This document shows, in pieces, positions 9,154 to 18,115 of a stretch of 47,376 bases of DNA (its first letter is position 1; each line of letters starts with the position of its first letter). Origin of the DNA: Streptomyces sp. HB132 (lineage in GTDB: Bacteria; Actinomycetota; Actinomycetes; Streptomycetales; Streptomycetaceae); the NCBI RefSeq assembly GCF_016909575.1, contig NZ_JAFBGA010000027.1, positions 1 through 47,376 on the forward strand. Reading direction: 5' to 3'. Below the pieces are notes generated by a model. The model had not been told where the DNA came from. It did not search any database and saw only the letters and a list, made by a program, of their open reading frames with translations. The position numbers and the translations under genes were made by a program.

Positions 9154-9533
9154 CTACCGGGGAAGGAGGGCGCTGACGGTCTTGCCGCCAAACGGGGCGG
9201 GGGTGACCGCGGTGGCGTGGGCGAGCCGGTTGACCATGGGCCAGCCGAAGCCGCGGTGCCTCCGTTCAGGTCGGGGGTACGCATGCGGGGCGCCTGGGGG
9301 CTGGCGTCGCGGGCGGCCACCTCGATGCTGTCCGGATGCTCCTTCAGGTGCAGGGCACAGGTGCCGCCACCATGGCGCAGGGCGTTGGTGCCGAGTTCGG
9401 AGGCGACCAGGACCACGGTGTCGGCCGCGATCGGGTGGAGGAGACCTTCGAGGAAGTCCCGGGCGCTCTCGCGGGCGTCGGCGACGGATGCCGCGGAGCG
9501 GGTGGGTGCGATATTGACGCTCATGATGTCCAT
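9154..9533 (-). pseudogene. RsbW/SpoIIAB-like ATP-binding regulator, one-base frameshift
   Basis: About 126 residues of the HATPase_c_2 family, common in Streptomyces as anti-sigma kinases or orphan ATP-binding regulators. The N-box is ELGTNALRHGG, followed by a strand reading HPDSIEVAARDASP and, in the second frame, GGFGWPMVNRLAHATAV with the C-terminal FGGKTVSALLPR. The frame changes at about 9255, where the G-box GGT-x-GFGW needs one extra C in accgcggc. It starts at ATG 9533 or 9524. With one base restored it would be a normal-length family member, so a sequencing error is as likely as decay. It stands alone, with no sigma-factor partner nearby. Confidence 0.7.
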
Positions 9534-10325
9534 CGGGGCACCCTGGTTTCTGGATCGTCAAGGCGGCCCGGCTCTGCCGACTCGGTGCTCGTGCCCGGCC
9601 CGTGGCCCGTTAACCCAGTGGCGACGTTGCGTCTGTCCCCTCCACTGCTCGACGTCGGTTACTTCACTGTGAAACACCCGGAAATCTATGTCAGCCGTAG
9701 TAGACATTGCGCGGTGGTGTGGTTATGGTTTCTCTCGTAGCCCAGTGAGACAGCAGAGCCTGGCAGAGACGAACTGCCGGGCAGCAGTACAAGTAGTTGC
9801 AGTTCAGCAGGTCGGTGCGGCGGTGGAGTTGCGAAGCCAGGGTTGTTGCAGGACGGCGACGGGACTGACCCCGGACCGGGTGGCCCGCAGTGATCAGGGG
9901 CCACCGCGAGCAGTACCGCAGTTCGCAGTGTCAGTGGTCCCTCGGTAAAAGGCGTCAGGCTGCGGCGCGCGTACCGGGAAGTTCGGCAGTGGGGTTCCAA
10001 GCCAGAGCAGACGCACGACGGGCGACGGGGCTGGCTGCCGAAGAGTGGCGCTTGACCAGCCACGAGCAGTTCGCATCACCAGCAGTACCGAATGAGCAGT
10101 ACCCGCAGTTCGCAGTTGATCCCCAGAGGGAAGAACGGGGGAGTTGAGCGCCATCAGGATCGCCCGGACGGAGTGCTGAGTCCGGGTACCGCAGGACATC
10201 GTTAGTGAGGTGGTCTCCGGTCAAGCAACCGCGATCCCCGCATCCCCGACAGAGTTCAGGTCGGGTCAGCGGAAACAGAGGGCCGGCGCAGTATAAGGGC
10301 CGGCAGATGGTGTAGCAGTTCCTTC
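9534..10325. promoter_or_regulatory. 790-bp non-coding leader with repeated GCAGT motifs
   Basis: No credible gene is found in 9534-10381. From about 9760 the + strand repeats GCAGTaC and GCAGTTCGCAGT units. A run reading GAGCAGTACCGCAGTTCGCAG begins near 9908, and a near copy begins near 10092 (GAGCAGTACCCGCAGTTCG). Related pieces lie at about 9785, 9800, 10054 and 10078. The block ends just before the hairpin and start of the MerR-like gene. Tandem operator sites for a dimeric regulator, or a structured 5' leader RNA, both fit. Nothing in it matches a riboswitch I know. Confidence 0.4.
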
Positions 10326-10356
10326 GGGGCCCTGGTGCCATAGGCGCCAGGGCCCC
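10326..10356 (+). promoter_or_regulatory. Strong stem-loop upstream of the MerR-like gene
   Basis: GGGGCCCTGGTGCC (10326-10339), loop ATA, then GGCGCCAGGGCCCC (10343-10356): a 14-bp stem with one G-T wobble. It ends 25 bp before ATG 10382 and there is no T-run. It is placed to act as an attenuator or to hold the ribosome binding site (AAAGAGG, 10371-10377) open or closed. Confidence 0.55.
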
Positions 10357-10381
10357 TCCACGTGCTCCAGAAAGAGGTGCG

Positions 10382-10720
10382 ATGACCGCAGACGACTCCT
10401 TCGGCCGTCTCGACGACGACGACTACCCCGCCTACACCATGGGCCGGGCCGCCGACATGCTCCACACCACCCAGGGTTTCCTCCGCGCCATCGGCGAAGC
10501 CCGCCTCATCACCCCGCTCCGCAGCCCTGGCGGACACCGCCGTTACTCCCGCTACCAGCTGCGCATCGCGGCCCGAGCGCGTGAGCTCGTCGACAACGGG
10601 ACCCCCATCGAGGCCGCCTGCCGCATCGTCATCCTCGAAGACCAGCTCGAAGAGGCGCAGCGGATCAACGCCGAGTACCGCCGCTCCGCCGAATCGGCGA
10701 ACCCGCCGACCGCGGCCTGA
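10382..10720 (+). CDS. Small MerR-type helix-turn-helix protein
   Basis: 112 residues. Residues about 19-65 form a MerR-type winged helix (YTMGRAADMLHTTQGFLRAI, then GLHRRYSRY-like GGHRRYSRYQLR), and a C-terminal helix follows (CRIVILEDQLEEAQRINAEY). There is no effector domain, so it resembles the short BldC/MerR-like DNA-binding proteins of Streptomyces. ATG 10382 follows AAAGAGGTGCG. The long repeat-bearing leader and hairpin directly upstream suggest autoregulation. Its targets are unknown. Confidence 0.85.
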   Translation: MTADDSFGRLDDDDYPAYTMGRAADMLHTTQGFLRAIGEARLITPLRSPGGHRRYSRYQLRIAARARELVDNGTPIEAACRIVILEDQLEEAQRINAEYRRSAESANPPTAA

Positions 10721-11376
10721 AAGGGCCAGGGCCTCTCCCAGAACTTCGCAGCCGCCCAGCATGCCGCCCGGAACGCAGAGCGTTCCGGGCGACTCCGTTT
10801 CGAGTCGGCTGACAGCGGAGAGCTACGAGGGCGGCGCCGCGCTGTGCCAGCTCATGTGCAAAAGCGGTCGCCCCTTCCACGGCCTGGCGTTCCCGCTCCT
10901 CACGCTCAGCCTGTTTCCGAGCGAGGCGCTGGGCCTCCTCTGCCTCATCCCGGTCGCGGAGGGCCTTCTCTTCGGCCCACTTCCGATCCCACTCCTTTAT
11001 ACGGATACGGGCCTCCTCCACCGCCTTCTTCTGCCGGCGTTCGGCTTCCTCCGCTCTCTGGATCCGCTCCCTCTTCCAGTTCCTTGCGCCGCCGCCTCTT
11101 TCCCGCTGCCGCTGAAGCGCCTCGCGCTCCTCCCTGGCCGCCTTTTGGCGCCACCGCATCGACTCGTGTTTTGCCTGGGCGTCGGCCGACTGAAGAACCG
11201 CACTCCGTAGCGGGAGCCTTGGCGTGCAGGCCCCACCCGCACTGCGGGCAGATGAGCGGAGGTCGAGGGTGGGCCTTGTGCACCTGGGCCCAGTCCAGTT
11301 GGTGCCCAAGATCGGGCAGAGTGGCATCGAGGCGGCCGAGGCCGGCATACAGGGCAGCGAAAGGGATGAATCGCAT
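10665..11376 (-). pseudogene. CoiA-like protein gene with internal deletion
   Basis: The N-terminal frame from ATG 11376 reads MRFIPFAALYAGLGRLDATL, then AQVHKAHPRPPLICPQCGWGLHAK. A zinc-ribbon start like this is known to me from Streptomyces CoiA-family (competence-like) proteins, in which an endonuclease-like domain follows. Here the text breaks at about 11200 and continues in another frame with only the C-terminal charged coiled coil (SADAQAKHESMRWRQKAARE onward, very rich in Glu, Arg and Lys). The central nuclease region is absent. The 3' end overlaps the MerR gene's end and is uncertain. The family call is moderate; the broken state is clear. Confidence 0.45.
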
Positions 11377-11503
11377 CTCCCGGCCGGCTTGGTTTCACGA
11401 GAGATTGGGTTCTGGCTCACTTCCCGTGGAGCATGCACTCTGAGTGACGATCGTCGGGCGAGCCGGTCCGCGGGAAGATGCCCGGAATTGATCCGTACGG
11501 GGT

Positions 11504-13119
11504 GTGGTGTGGCTGACAGTTCGGATCGTGGAAGAAGTGGCGCTTCGGCCGGAGGAGTTGCTGTTCCCGTCGATATCCGACGTGGTGGTGCTGCCCGTGG
11601 CCGTGAACGACGAGGCGGTTCACATTGAGGCCCGAAGTACTGTGGCTGGGGCTATCTGTCCCGGATGCAGGGTCTGGTCACGGCGGATTCACAGCTCCTA
11701 CCTGCGGTTTCCCGCGGATGTGCCTAGCGGAGGTAGACGGGTCGCTCTCTGTTTACGGGTTCGCCGGTTCCTCTGCCCGGTCACCTCGTGCGGGCGGCGG
11801 ACCTTCGCCGAACAGCTGCCGGGCTTGACCCGTCGGTACGGCCGGCGGAACGAGCGCATGCGGTCGACGCTGGCCGCTATGGGCCTCGCGCTCGGGTGCT
11901 CGCATGGCGAGAGTCTTCGGCGTGTCTGTCAGCCGGAGCACGGTGCTCAGGCTGGTCGAAGCGTTGCCCGACCCCGAAGTTCCAGCCCCGCGGGTAGTCG
12001 GCGTCGATGAGTACGCAACCCGCAAAGGCCGACGCTACGGGACCGTCCTGGTCGACGTCGAAAGCCGGCGTCCGGTGGACTTGCTGCCCGACTGGGAGGC
12101 GTCCAGCCTGGCCGCTTGGCTCGCGAAACGGCCCGGGGTGAGGGTGGTCTGTCACGATCGGGCACCGTTCTTCGCCGAAGGTGCCACGGCCGGGGCACCG
12201 CAGGCGGTGCAGGTCGCGGGCAGGTGGCATCTTTGGCACAACCTGAGCGAGGCTGCAGAGCGGTGCGTCGCAGACCACCGCGAATGCCTGCAGGTACTTG
12301 CGCCAGATCCAGCCCAGCCTGCCCCCCCGGTCCGGAGAAGTTCGAAGACCCCTCCGGCTCACCCTGGCCCAGGGGACACCTCTTCGCCGACCGCACCCGC
12401 GGCAACCACGCGACCGTCCACAAACTGCTGGCCGCTGGGCTCAGCCGGAGGGCGATCGGCCGCCAACTTCGGATGACCTCCCGCACCGTCAAGCTCTTGG
12501 CCGACGCACCCACCCCGGAGGAACTGTTCCACGGGCAGTGGCAGGGCCGGCCATCCAAACTCGACGCCTTCAAGCCCTACCTGGATGATCGCTGGAACCA
12601 AGGCTGCACGAACGCCTGGAGGGTATGGGAGGAGATCGTGCCGCTCGGCTATCAGGGCAGCTATCAGCGGGTTCGCGCCTACTTCCGGGAGAAGCGGCTC
12701 TCGCCAGGCCCCGTCACCGCTCGGCCGCCATCACCTCGCGTCGTCGCCGGATGGATCCTCCGCCGGCCGGAGACTCTCAACGAGACGGAGCACCTTCGAC
12801 TCAAGGCCGTTCTGGTCCACTGCCCTGAACTGGACGCCCTCGCCGGCCACGTCCGCTCCTTCGGCCAGATGCTCACCGAGCGCCAAGGCGAACGGCTGCC
12901 GCAGTGGCTCGATGCCGTCCGGCAAGATGACCTCCCCGGCCTCCATACCCTCGCAGCAGGCATCGACCGCGACCGCGATACAGTCATCGCCGGCCTCACC
13001 CTGCCCTGGAGCTCAGGCGTCGTCGAAGGCCACGTCAACCGGATCAAGATGCTCAAACGCCAGATGTCGGCCGGGCCGGCTTCCATCTTCTCCGCAAACG
13101 CGTCCTGCTCTACTCGTGA
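11504..13119 (+). pseudogene. ISL3-family transposase, three frameshifts
   Basis: Concatenating frames gives a typical ISL3 DDE transposase of about 530 residues. An N-terminal zinc-finger (CPGC...CPVTSCGRRTF) leads to VVGVDEYATRKGRRYGTVLV and to VCHDRAPFFAEGATAGAPQA...VAGRWHLWHNL. A long C-terminal half ends PWSSGVVEGHVNRIKMLKRQM and, after the last shift, GRAGFHLLRKRVLLYS before TGA 13117-13119. Frame changes fall near 11890-11910, 12330 and 13070. The start is taken as GTG 11504. As sequenced it cannot make active transposase. Confidence 0.8.
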
Positions 13120-13127
13120 TGCACAGG

Positions 13128-13403
13128 TCAGACCGCATCATCAAGGAGCCCGAAGCCTTCCGGAAACCCTTCCACGAACTCCCGGCGTGCGGGGTCGGAC
13201 TCGCTCTCGGCCATCGTCCCGAGCAGACCGATCAGTTCGCTCTGTTGCTCGCTCGACAGCTTACTGACCAGGTGGGTGACACCTTCCAGCACCTTGACGG
13301 CGTCGTCCGGATCCATCTGCTCATCTTCACTGCCCTCGATGAACCAGAGGACATCGACCAAGGCCGCGGCCAGGGCGTGAGTCAGAGACGAGTACACGGG
13401 CAT
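13128..13403 (-). CDS. Passenger protein of the ISL3 element, unknown function
   Basis: 91 residues from ATG 13403, converging on the transposase end nine bases away. It is acidic and helical (SSLTHALAAALVDVLWFIEG, DPDDAVKVLEGVTHLVSKLS, FVEGFPEGFGLLDDAV). No motif is recognised. It lies inside the terminal repeats, so it moves with the element. It could regulate transposition, act as an immunity or silencing factor, or be simple cargo. Confidence 0.6.
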   Translation of the reverse strand: MPVYSSLTHALAAALVDVLWFIEGSEDEQMDPDDAVKVLEGVTHLVSKLSSEQQSELIGLLGTMAESESDPARREFVEGFPEGFGLLDDAV

Positions 13404-13501
13404 GAAGGCGGTCTCCCAGCAGGTCACGGCAGCAGAGTCCGGCCATCCCACCACACACCAGTCAGTCAGCCCGCCACGGAAAGTGAGCCAGAACCTCACA
13501 C

Positions 13502-13520
13502 GGTTCTGGCTCACTTTCCG
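13502..13520 (+). repeat. Extra ISL3 end, head-to-head with the first
   Basis: GGTTCTGGCTCACTTTCCG repeats the left terminal sequence of the ISL3 element only six bases beyond its right end, so the two ends form a near-perfect 44-bp palindrome. It is the outer end of a second, otherwise deleted copy, or the product of an abortive tail-to-head event. From 13521 to about 13880 nothing else is recognised. Confidence 0.7.
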
Positions 13521-13883
13521 GGCTCTGTCGCCATTTGAGCGGTAGCGGCTTCTGGGAGGTGTCGGGCCAGGCGACGGCGGGTTAGGAGGCGGGTCCTGCA
13601 GGACTCGGCGCAGCGGGACATCCGGCCCACGCTGTTCTGACGTCGCTGCTGACAGAAGAGCATCATGGCCGGGTACCTGATCAGCTGCGACCTTTGTGAT
13701 TTCCGACGTTGCCGCTTGCCGTTCGGTTGCCGCCACGCGCCCTTCCAGGGAGTCGCGAGACAAGGGCACCCGGACACCTGTGCGGCTGTGAGCGCAAAGG
13801 CCGGCGGTGGCGTTCGGCTTCCCCACTCATTCCCGCCTGCACCGACACACCGGGCCGCCCGTTTCGAGATTCTGCGCCGCCCT

Positions 13884-14012
13884 GTCCCCGTCCGCATCGA
13901 CGAAGCCGGAGCACGCCTCGCCTATGTCGCTGTCACCCGTGCCTGTCGCAGGCTCGATCTGGGCGGCCTGTCATGGATGAATGATCACCCCGATGGAACG
14001 CTTCTGGCGTAG
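13884..14012 (+). pseudogene. UvrD/Rep-type helicase, C-terminal scrap
   Basis: About 43 codons read VPVRIDEAGARLAYVAVTRAC, then RRLDLGGLSW, and stop at 14010-14012. LAYVAVTRA is the signature of superfamily 1 helicase motif VI (normally VAVTRAR). Here the arginine that should follow is Cys, and no upstream motif is present. This is the orphaned 3' end of a helicase gene, showing that a larger accessory locus once stood here. Confidence 0.6.
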
Positions 14013-14085
14013 CCCGTTCAGGGCTGCGGCGTCTCGCGCGGGTGCGTTGTACGGGTCTCACCGCGCCCCTCCCGTTCTGTGCGGC

Positions 14086-14823
14086 CTACGCGTCTCTTTG
14101 CCTCAGAGACCACCACCCTGCCACCACCGCCGCGCCCGTCCACAGTGCCGTCACTCCAAGGCCTGCCCACGGTGCCAGGTCACTCGGCGGGTCCATGTAC
14201 AGGACTTGCTGTCCTGCGCGGTCGGGGAGGTAGTCGGCGATGGAACCCGACGTCTCGCCCAGGACCATGGAGACGATGAGGATGAACGGGATCAGGATGC
14301 TGAGCACGGCGAGGCCGCTGCGCAGCACCGCCGTCAGGCCGGCCGCGAAGAGCGCCATCAGCGCGAGGTAGACGGCCCCGCCCAGGAAGGCGCGCAGCAC
14401 GTCCCCGTCGCCCAGGCTCAGCGCCGCGTCGCCCAGGAAGGCGCTGCCGCCCAGGAACGACACGAACGTCGTCACCAGGCCCATCGCCAGCGCGAGGCCG
14501 GCCACGTTCGCGAGCTTCGCCGCGTAGAACAGGCCCCGGTTCGGCACCGCCGTCAGCGACGCGCGGATGGCTCCCCCCTGGTATTCGGACGACATGGCCA
14601 TCGTGCCGAAGGAGATCGCTGCGATCTGGCCCAGGTTGAGGCCGAGGAAGACGGAGAAGAGCGGGTCGAAGTCGGCGCTGTCCGTCTCGGAGTCGCCGGT
14701 CGCCGCGTTGGCCGCGACGGCGAAGCCGGCCGTCAGCAGGAAGACGGCCAGCAGCGACCACGCGGTTCCGCGCAGGGTCCTGATCTTGATCCACTCGGAT
14801 CGGAGTACGGCTGCGGTGGACAT
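14086..14823 (-). CDS. ABC-2 type transporter permease
   Basis: 245 residues with six hydrophobic spans. The N-terminus (LRSEWIKIRTLRGTAWSL) and the ISFGTMAMSSEYQGGAIRASL motif are typical of ABC-2 permeases in actinomycete exporters. It starts two bases downstream of the ATPase stop (14826) and is therefore co-translated with it. It would dimerise in the membrane with the ATPase and export a hydrophobic compound, peptide or lipid. It is opposite in direction to the adjacent sensor kinase operon, a standard arrangement for a stress-responsive efflux system. Confidence 0.92.
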   Translation of the reverse strand: MSTAAVLRSEWIKIRTLRGTAWSLLAVFLLTAGFAVAANAATGDSETDSADFDPLFSVFLGLNLGQIAAISFGTMAMSSEYQGGAIRASLTAVPNRGLFYAAKLANVAGLALAMGLVTTFVSFLGGSAFLGDAALSLGDGDVLRAFLGGAVYLALMALFAAGLTAVLRSGLAVLSILIPFILIVSMVLGETSGSIADYLPDRAGQQVLYMDPPSDLAPWAGLGVTALWTGAAVVAGWWSLRQRDA

Positions 14824-14825
14824 GT

Positions 14826-15749
14826 TCAGGCCTCCTGCGGGGCTCGTGCGGAGAATTCCGTGGCGGCAGCGGTGAGGTCGAGGTAGGCCTGTTCCAACGT
14901 GGCCTCTTCGGTGGTGAGTTCGAGAAGAATGATGCCCTCCTGGGCGGCCAGCGGGCCGATGGCGTCGATCTCGGCGTCGTCGATCAGCATGCGTCCGTCG
15001 TCCGACTCGACGGGGGTGTGGCCGTGCCGCAGCAGCACCTCGCGCAGCCGTGCGGGCTCCGTCGTACGGACGTGGACACGCGGCTTGACGCGGGCCGCGA
15101 TGAAGTCCTTCGTCGGCGTGTCCGCCAGCAGCCTGCCCTTGCCCAGGACGATCAGGTGGTCGGCGAAGGAGGCAGTCTCGCCCATCAGATGGCTGGAGAC
15201 CAGCACGGTGCGGTTTTCCCGTGCGAGGCGGCGCATCAGCTCGCGGATCCAGATGATGCCCTCGGGGTCGAGGCCGTTCGACGGCTCGTCGAGCAGCAGC
15301 ACCTGGGGGTCGCCGAGCAGGGCCGCGGCGATGCCAAGGCGCTGGCGCATGCCGAGGGAGAACGTCTTCACCCGGCGGGACGCCGCGCTCGCAATGCCCG
15401 TCAGTTCGAGGACCTCGTCCACCCGCCGGTCGGGGATGCGGTTGCTCGCGGCGAGAGCCAGAAGGTGGCTGCGGGCGGTGCGGGAACCGTGCGGCGCCTG
15501 GGCGTCTAGGAGGGCGCCCACATGCCGCAGCGGCTCGTCGAACTGCGTGAACGGGCGGCCGCCGATCGTCGCCGTGCCGGAGCTCGGGCGGTCAAGGCCG
15601 AGGATGAGGCGCATGGTGGTGGACTTGCCCGCGCCGTTGGGGCCGAGGAACCCGGTGACCTGGCCGGGCCGGACGGAGAAGGTGAGGCGGTCGACCGCGC
15701 GCACCTGTCCGTAGACCTTGGTCAGGTCCTTCACATCGATGGCTGTCAT
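14826..15749 (-). CDS. ABC transporter ATP-binding protein (exporter, DrrA/BcrA-like)
   Basis: 307 residues. Walker A is GPNGAGKST (36-44), the signature is SLGMRQRLGIA, Walker B with following sequence is VLLLDEPSNGLDPEG, and the switch is VLVSSHLMGE. A C-terminal extension of about 85 residues matches the DrrA/BcrA subgroup. ATG 15749 is the first Met before the conserved strand AIDVKDLTKVYG. First gene of the exporter operon; its promoter must lie in the 100-bp region shared with the kinase gene, which contains a perfect 20-bp palindrome. Confidence 0.95.
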   Translation of the reverse strand: MTAIDVKDLTKVYGQVRAVDRLTFSVRPGQVTGFLGPNGAGKSTTMRLILGLDRPSSGTATIGGRPFTQFDEPLRHVGALLDAQAPHGSRTARSHLLALAASNRIPDRRVDEVLELTGIASAASRRVKTFSLGMRQRLGIAAALLGDPQVLLLDEPSNGLDPEGIIWIRELMRRLARENRTVLVSSHLMGETASFADHLIVLGKGRLLADTPTKDFIAARVKPRVHVRTTEPARLREVLLRHGHTPVESDDGRMLIDDAEIDAIGPLAAQEGIILLELTTEEATLEQAYLDLTAAATEFSARAPQEA

Positions 15750-15805
15750 GCTGACGACGATGCCGTGCACAGGAGGGTGTCTGCTTCCCCCGGCGGAGGG
15801 AACGT

Positions 15806-15825
15806 CCTCCCCCACGTGGGGGAGG
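15806..15825. promoter_or_regulatory. Perfect 20-bp palindrome, candidate operator
   Basis: CCTCCCCCACGTGGGGGAGG is fully palindromic and lies between the divergent starts of the ABC exporter (15749) and the sensor kinase (15850). It is the obvious binding site for the adjacent NarL-type regulator or for a bHLH-like/other dimeric repressor. It could also form a cruciform, but the position favours an operator. Confidence 0.6.
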
Positions 15826-15849
15826 CACCTGCCCCGCCCCGCTGGGATC

Positions 15850-17076
15850 ATGGCCCTCATGAGGCGTCTCGATCGGCTGCTGCGGCCCGTGTCGCGTGCG
15901 GTCACGTACACCCGGTGGCTGCACCTGTTCATGGGCGCGGTGGCCGCCGTGGCGGTGCTCGGGGTGGTCTTCCCGGGCCTTGATGACCCCAGCGCGGACA
16001 TGTTGCTGCTGCTCTTCGTGCCGTTCCCGCTGCTCGCGCTCGCCGCGTTCATCCCCGGCACCCGGGTCGCCGAGACGATGCAGGCGCGGCTGCTGCTCTA
16101 CCCCGGGCCGCAGGCACCGCACGAGTATCCGGCGCCGGAGATCGCCGGTTCGCCCTCGGCCTCGTGGGGCGACCGGTGGCGGGTCTTCGTGTGGCTGACC
16201 CTGCGGCTGTGGCTCGGCTTCGGGGTCACCGTGGTCACGCTCAACGGCATCGTACTGACGCTGGGTCTGCTGATGCCGTCCCTCTGGCCGCCGTTCGGGC
16301 CTGCGCCCATGCTGCTGCCCGGGCGATGGGGGTGGTGGTACCCGCTGCTGGCCCCGCTGTCCGGCGCCGCGCTGGTCGCCGTCGTATGGGGGGCCGGCGC
16401 GCTGATGGCCGACCTCGCACCCCGGCTGCTCGGCCCGTCCCCGGCGGAGCAGCTCGCGGAACTGGAGGAGCGGACCGAGCGGTTGCTGGAGCGCACGGGG
16501 CTCGCCCGCGAGCTGCACGACACCATCGGGCACGCGCTCACCATCGCCGTGGTGCAGGCGGGCGCGGCGCGCGCGGCCGGGAGGCCGGAGTTCACCGACC
16601 GGGCACTGGCCGCCATCGAGGACACCGGGCGCGAGGCGCTGTCCGAACTGGAAAGGGTGCTCAGGCTGTTGCGCGAGGACGCCGACCCGACGGCGCAGCG
16701 GCCCACGCTCGCGCACGCCGGTCGGCTGGTGGAGTCGGCGCGCGGGGCCGGGGCCGACGTGACCACCCGGATCGGCGGGGACCTCGACGCCGTGCCCGGG
16801 CCGGTCTCGCGCGAGGGCTACCGGATGCTGCAGGAGTGCCTCACCAACGTGCTGCGGCACGCGGGCTCGGTGCCGGTGACCGTGCGGATCGAGGTCCTCG
16901 ACGGCTTGCTGGAGTTGGAGGTGCACAACAAGCAGCCGGCCGAGTCCGGCGGGTCCCGCGGCGGCGGCTCCGGGCTGCGCGGGCTGCGCGAGCGGGCCGT
17001 CCTGCTCGGCGGTGCGGCCGCGTACGGGCCGTACGACGGGATGTGGCGGGTGCATGTCACTCTGCCGCTACAGTGA
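15850..17076 (+). CDS. Sensor histidine kinase (HisKA_3/NarX-like)
   Basis: 408 residues. Hydrophobic spans at about 27-42, 50-68, 112-142 and 163-190 form the sensor. The HisKA_3 box TGLARELHDTIGHALTIAV has phospho-acceptor His223. The HATPase N-box is MLQECLTNVLRHAG and the G-box GSGLRGLRERAVLLGG. ATG 15850 or 15859 is possible. The response regulator starts six bases after its stop. It senses a signal likely related to the compound exported by the divergent transporter and phosphorylates the neighbouring regulator. Confidence 0.93.
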   Translation: MALMRRLDRLLRPVSRAVTYTRWLHLFMGAVAAVAVLGVVFPGLDDPSADMLLLLFVPFPLLALAAFIPGTRVAETMQARLLLYPGPQAPHEYPAPEIAGSPSASWGDRWRVFVWLTLRLWLGFGVTVVTLNGIVLTLGLLMPSLWPPFGPAPMLLPGRWGWWYPLLAPLSGAALVAVVWGAGALMADLAPRLLGPSPAEQLAELEERTERLLERTGLARELHDTIGHALTIAVVQAGAARAAGRPEFTDRALAAIEDTGREALSELERVLRLLREDADPTAQRPTLAHAGRLVESARGAGADVTTRIGGDLDAVPGPVSREGYRMLQECLTNVLRHAGSVPVTVRIEVLDGLLELEVHNKQPAESGGSRGGGSGLRGLRERAVLLGGAAAYGPYDGMWRVHVTLPLQ

Positions 17077-17081
17077 CCGGC

Positions 17082-17740
17082 ATGCCGATCACCGTCCTGC
17101 TCGTCGACGACGACGCGCTCGTACGCGCCGGTCTGCGCGCCATCCTGGAGGCGCAGCCCGACATCGAGGTCGTCGTGAGGCGGCGGACGGCGCGGCCGTC
17201 ATCCCCCTGGTGCGGAAGGTGAAGCCGGACGTCGTCGCCATGGACGTACGCATGCCGCTGATGGACGGCATCGAGGCGACCCGGGCCATGCTGCGGACGG
17301 TCACCGACCCGCCGAGGATCCTCGTCATCACCACGTTCGAGGAGGACGAGTACGTCTACGGGGCGCTGCGCGCCGGCGCCGACGGGTTTCTGCTGAAGCG
17401 CGCCCGGCCCGCCGAGATCGTGCACGCGGTGCGGATCGTCGCCGAGGGCGAGTCGTTGCTCTTCCCGCCCGCGCTGCGCTCCCTCGCCGCCGCGCACGGC
17501 AACGAATCGGCGCGGCGCGCACTGGAGAGGGCCGCGCTCACCGAACGCGAGGGCCAGGTGCTGCAGTTCGTCGCGCGCGGCCTGATGAACGCGGAGATCG
17601 CCGCCGAGCTGCACCTGGGCACCGAGGCGGTGAAGACGCACGTGAGCGCGGTGCTGACGAAGCTCGGTGCGCGCGACCGTGTCCAGGCCGTGATCACGGC
17701 GTACGAGTCGGGCTTCGTCACCGCGGGCGCGGACAAGTAG
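17082..17740 (+). pseudogene. NarL-family response regulator with one-base deletion
   Basis: It reads MPITVLLVDDDALVRAGLRA...PDIEVV in one frame, then from about 17175 GEAADGAAVIPLVRKV in another, with phospho-acceptor Asp in VVAMDVRMPLMDG, FLLKRA, and the LuxR helix-turn-helix LTEREGQVLQFVARG...AVKTHVSAVL. Restoring one G in gtcgtcgtgagg gives a normal 219-residue regulator. All else is intact and its kinase is complete, so a consensus error is quite possible. Its TAG (17738-17740) touches the truncated tniB remnant, so foreign DNA begins immediately after this gene. Confidence 0.8.
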
Positions 17741-18115
17741 TGGCCCCCGGCCGCGCCGTGCGGTGGTCTTCCCGGCGGCCGGGGGGCCGGTGACGATCAG
17801 GGAGGGGCGGGCGGTGTGCTGCTGGTGGCGGCCCAGGACCATCAGGGTGCGTACCTGGGTGGTCAGGGTGTCGATGGCCGGGGTGCGCAGGGTGACGAAC
17901 GCGGAGTGGTAGGCCAGGCGCTGTTGGGTGGTGCGGGGCGGGTCGCCGGGGTGCGGCGGGGCTGGGGGAGGGGTGGTGGCGAAGTGCTGCCAGCCCTGCC
18001 AGGTGGTCACCGGCCACTGCTGGTCGGCTGCGTCGTCGTCGAAGGCTTCCCCCACGCTGTTCGTGCTGTTGTCCGGGTGAATGCCGGCGGCCGACGCCGG
18101 GGTGTGGTTCACCAT
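17741..18115 (-). pseudogene. tniB: TniB-like AAA+ ATPase, truncated after Walker A
   Basis: Starts with ATG 18115, overlapping the tniA stop. About 120 codons include TTWQGWQHFATT, the conserved LAYHSAFVTLRTPAIDTLTTQ helix region that begins many TniB proteins, and Walker A GPPAAGKTT. The sequence then ends at the junction with the two-component gene, so Walker B, sensor motifs and the lid domain are missing. In an intact element this ATPase would polymerise on target DNA and recruit TniA. Confidence 0.75.

Larger units (their letters stand above)
11408..13495 (+). mobile_element. ISL3-family insertion sequence (about 2.1 kb) with passenger gene
   Basis: It is bounded by imperfect terminal inverted repeats: GGTTCTGGCTCACTTCCCG... 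at 11408-11429 and its complement CCACGGAAAGTGAGCCAGAA.. at 13474-13495 (one mismatch over 22 bp). It contains a frameshifted ISL3 transposase on + and a small gene on -. Flanking octamers (agagattg left, tcacacgg right) do not match, so the target duplication is lost or the element was rearranged after insertion. Confidence 0.75.
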
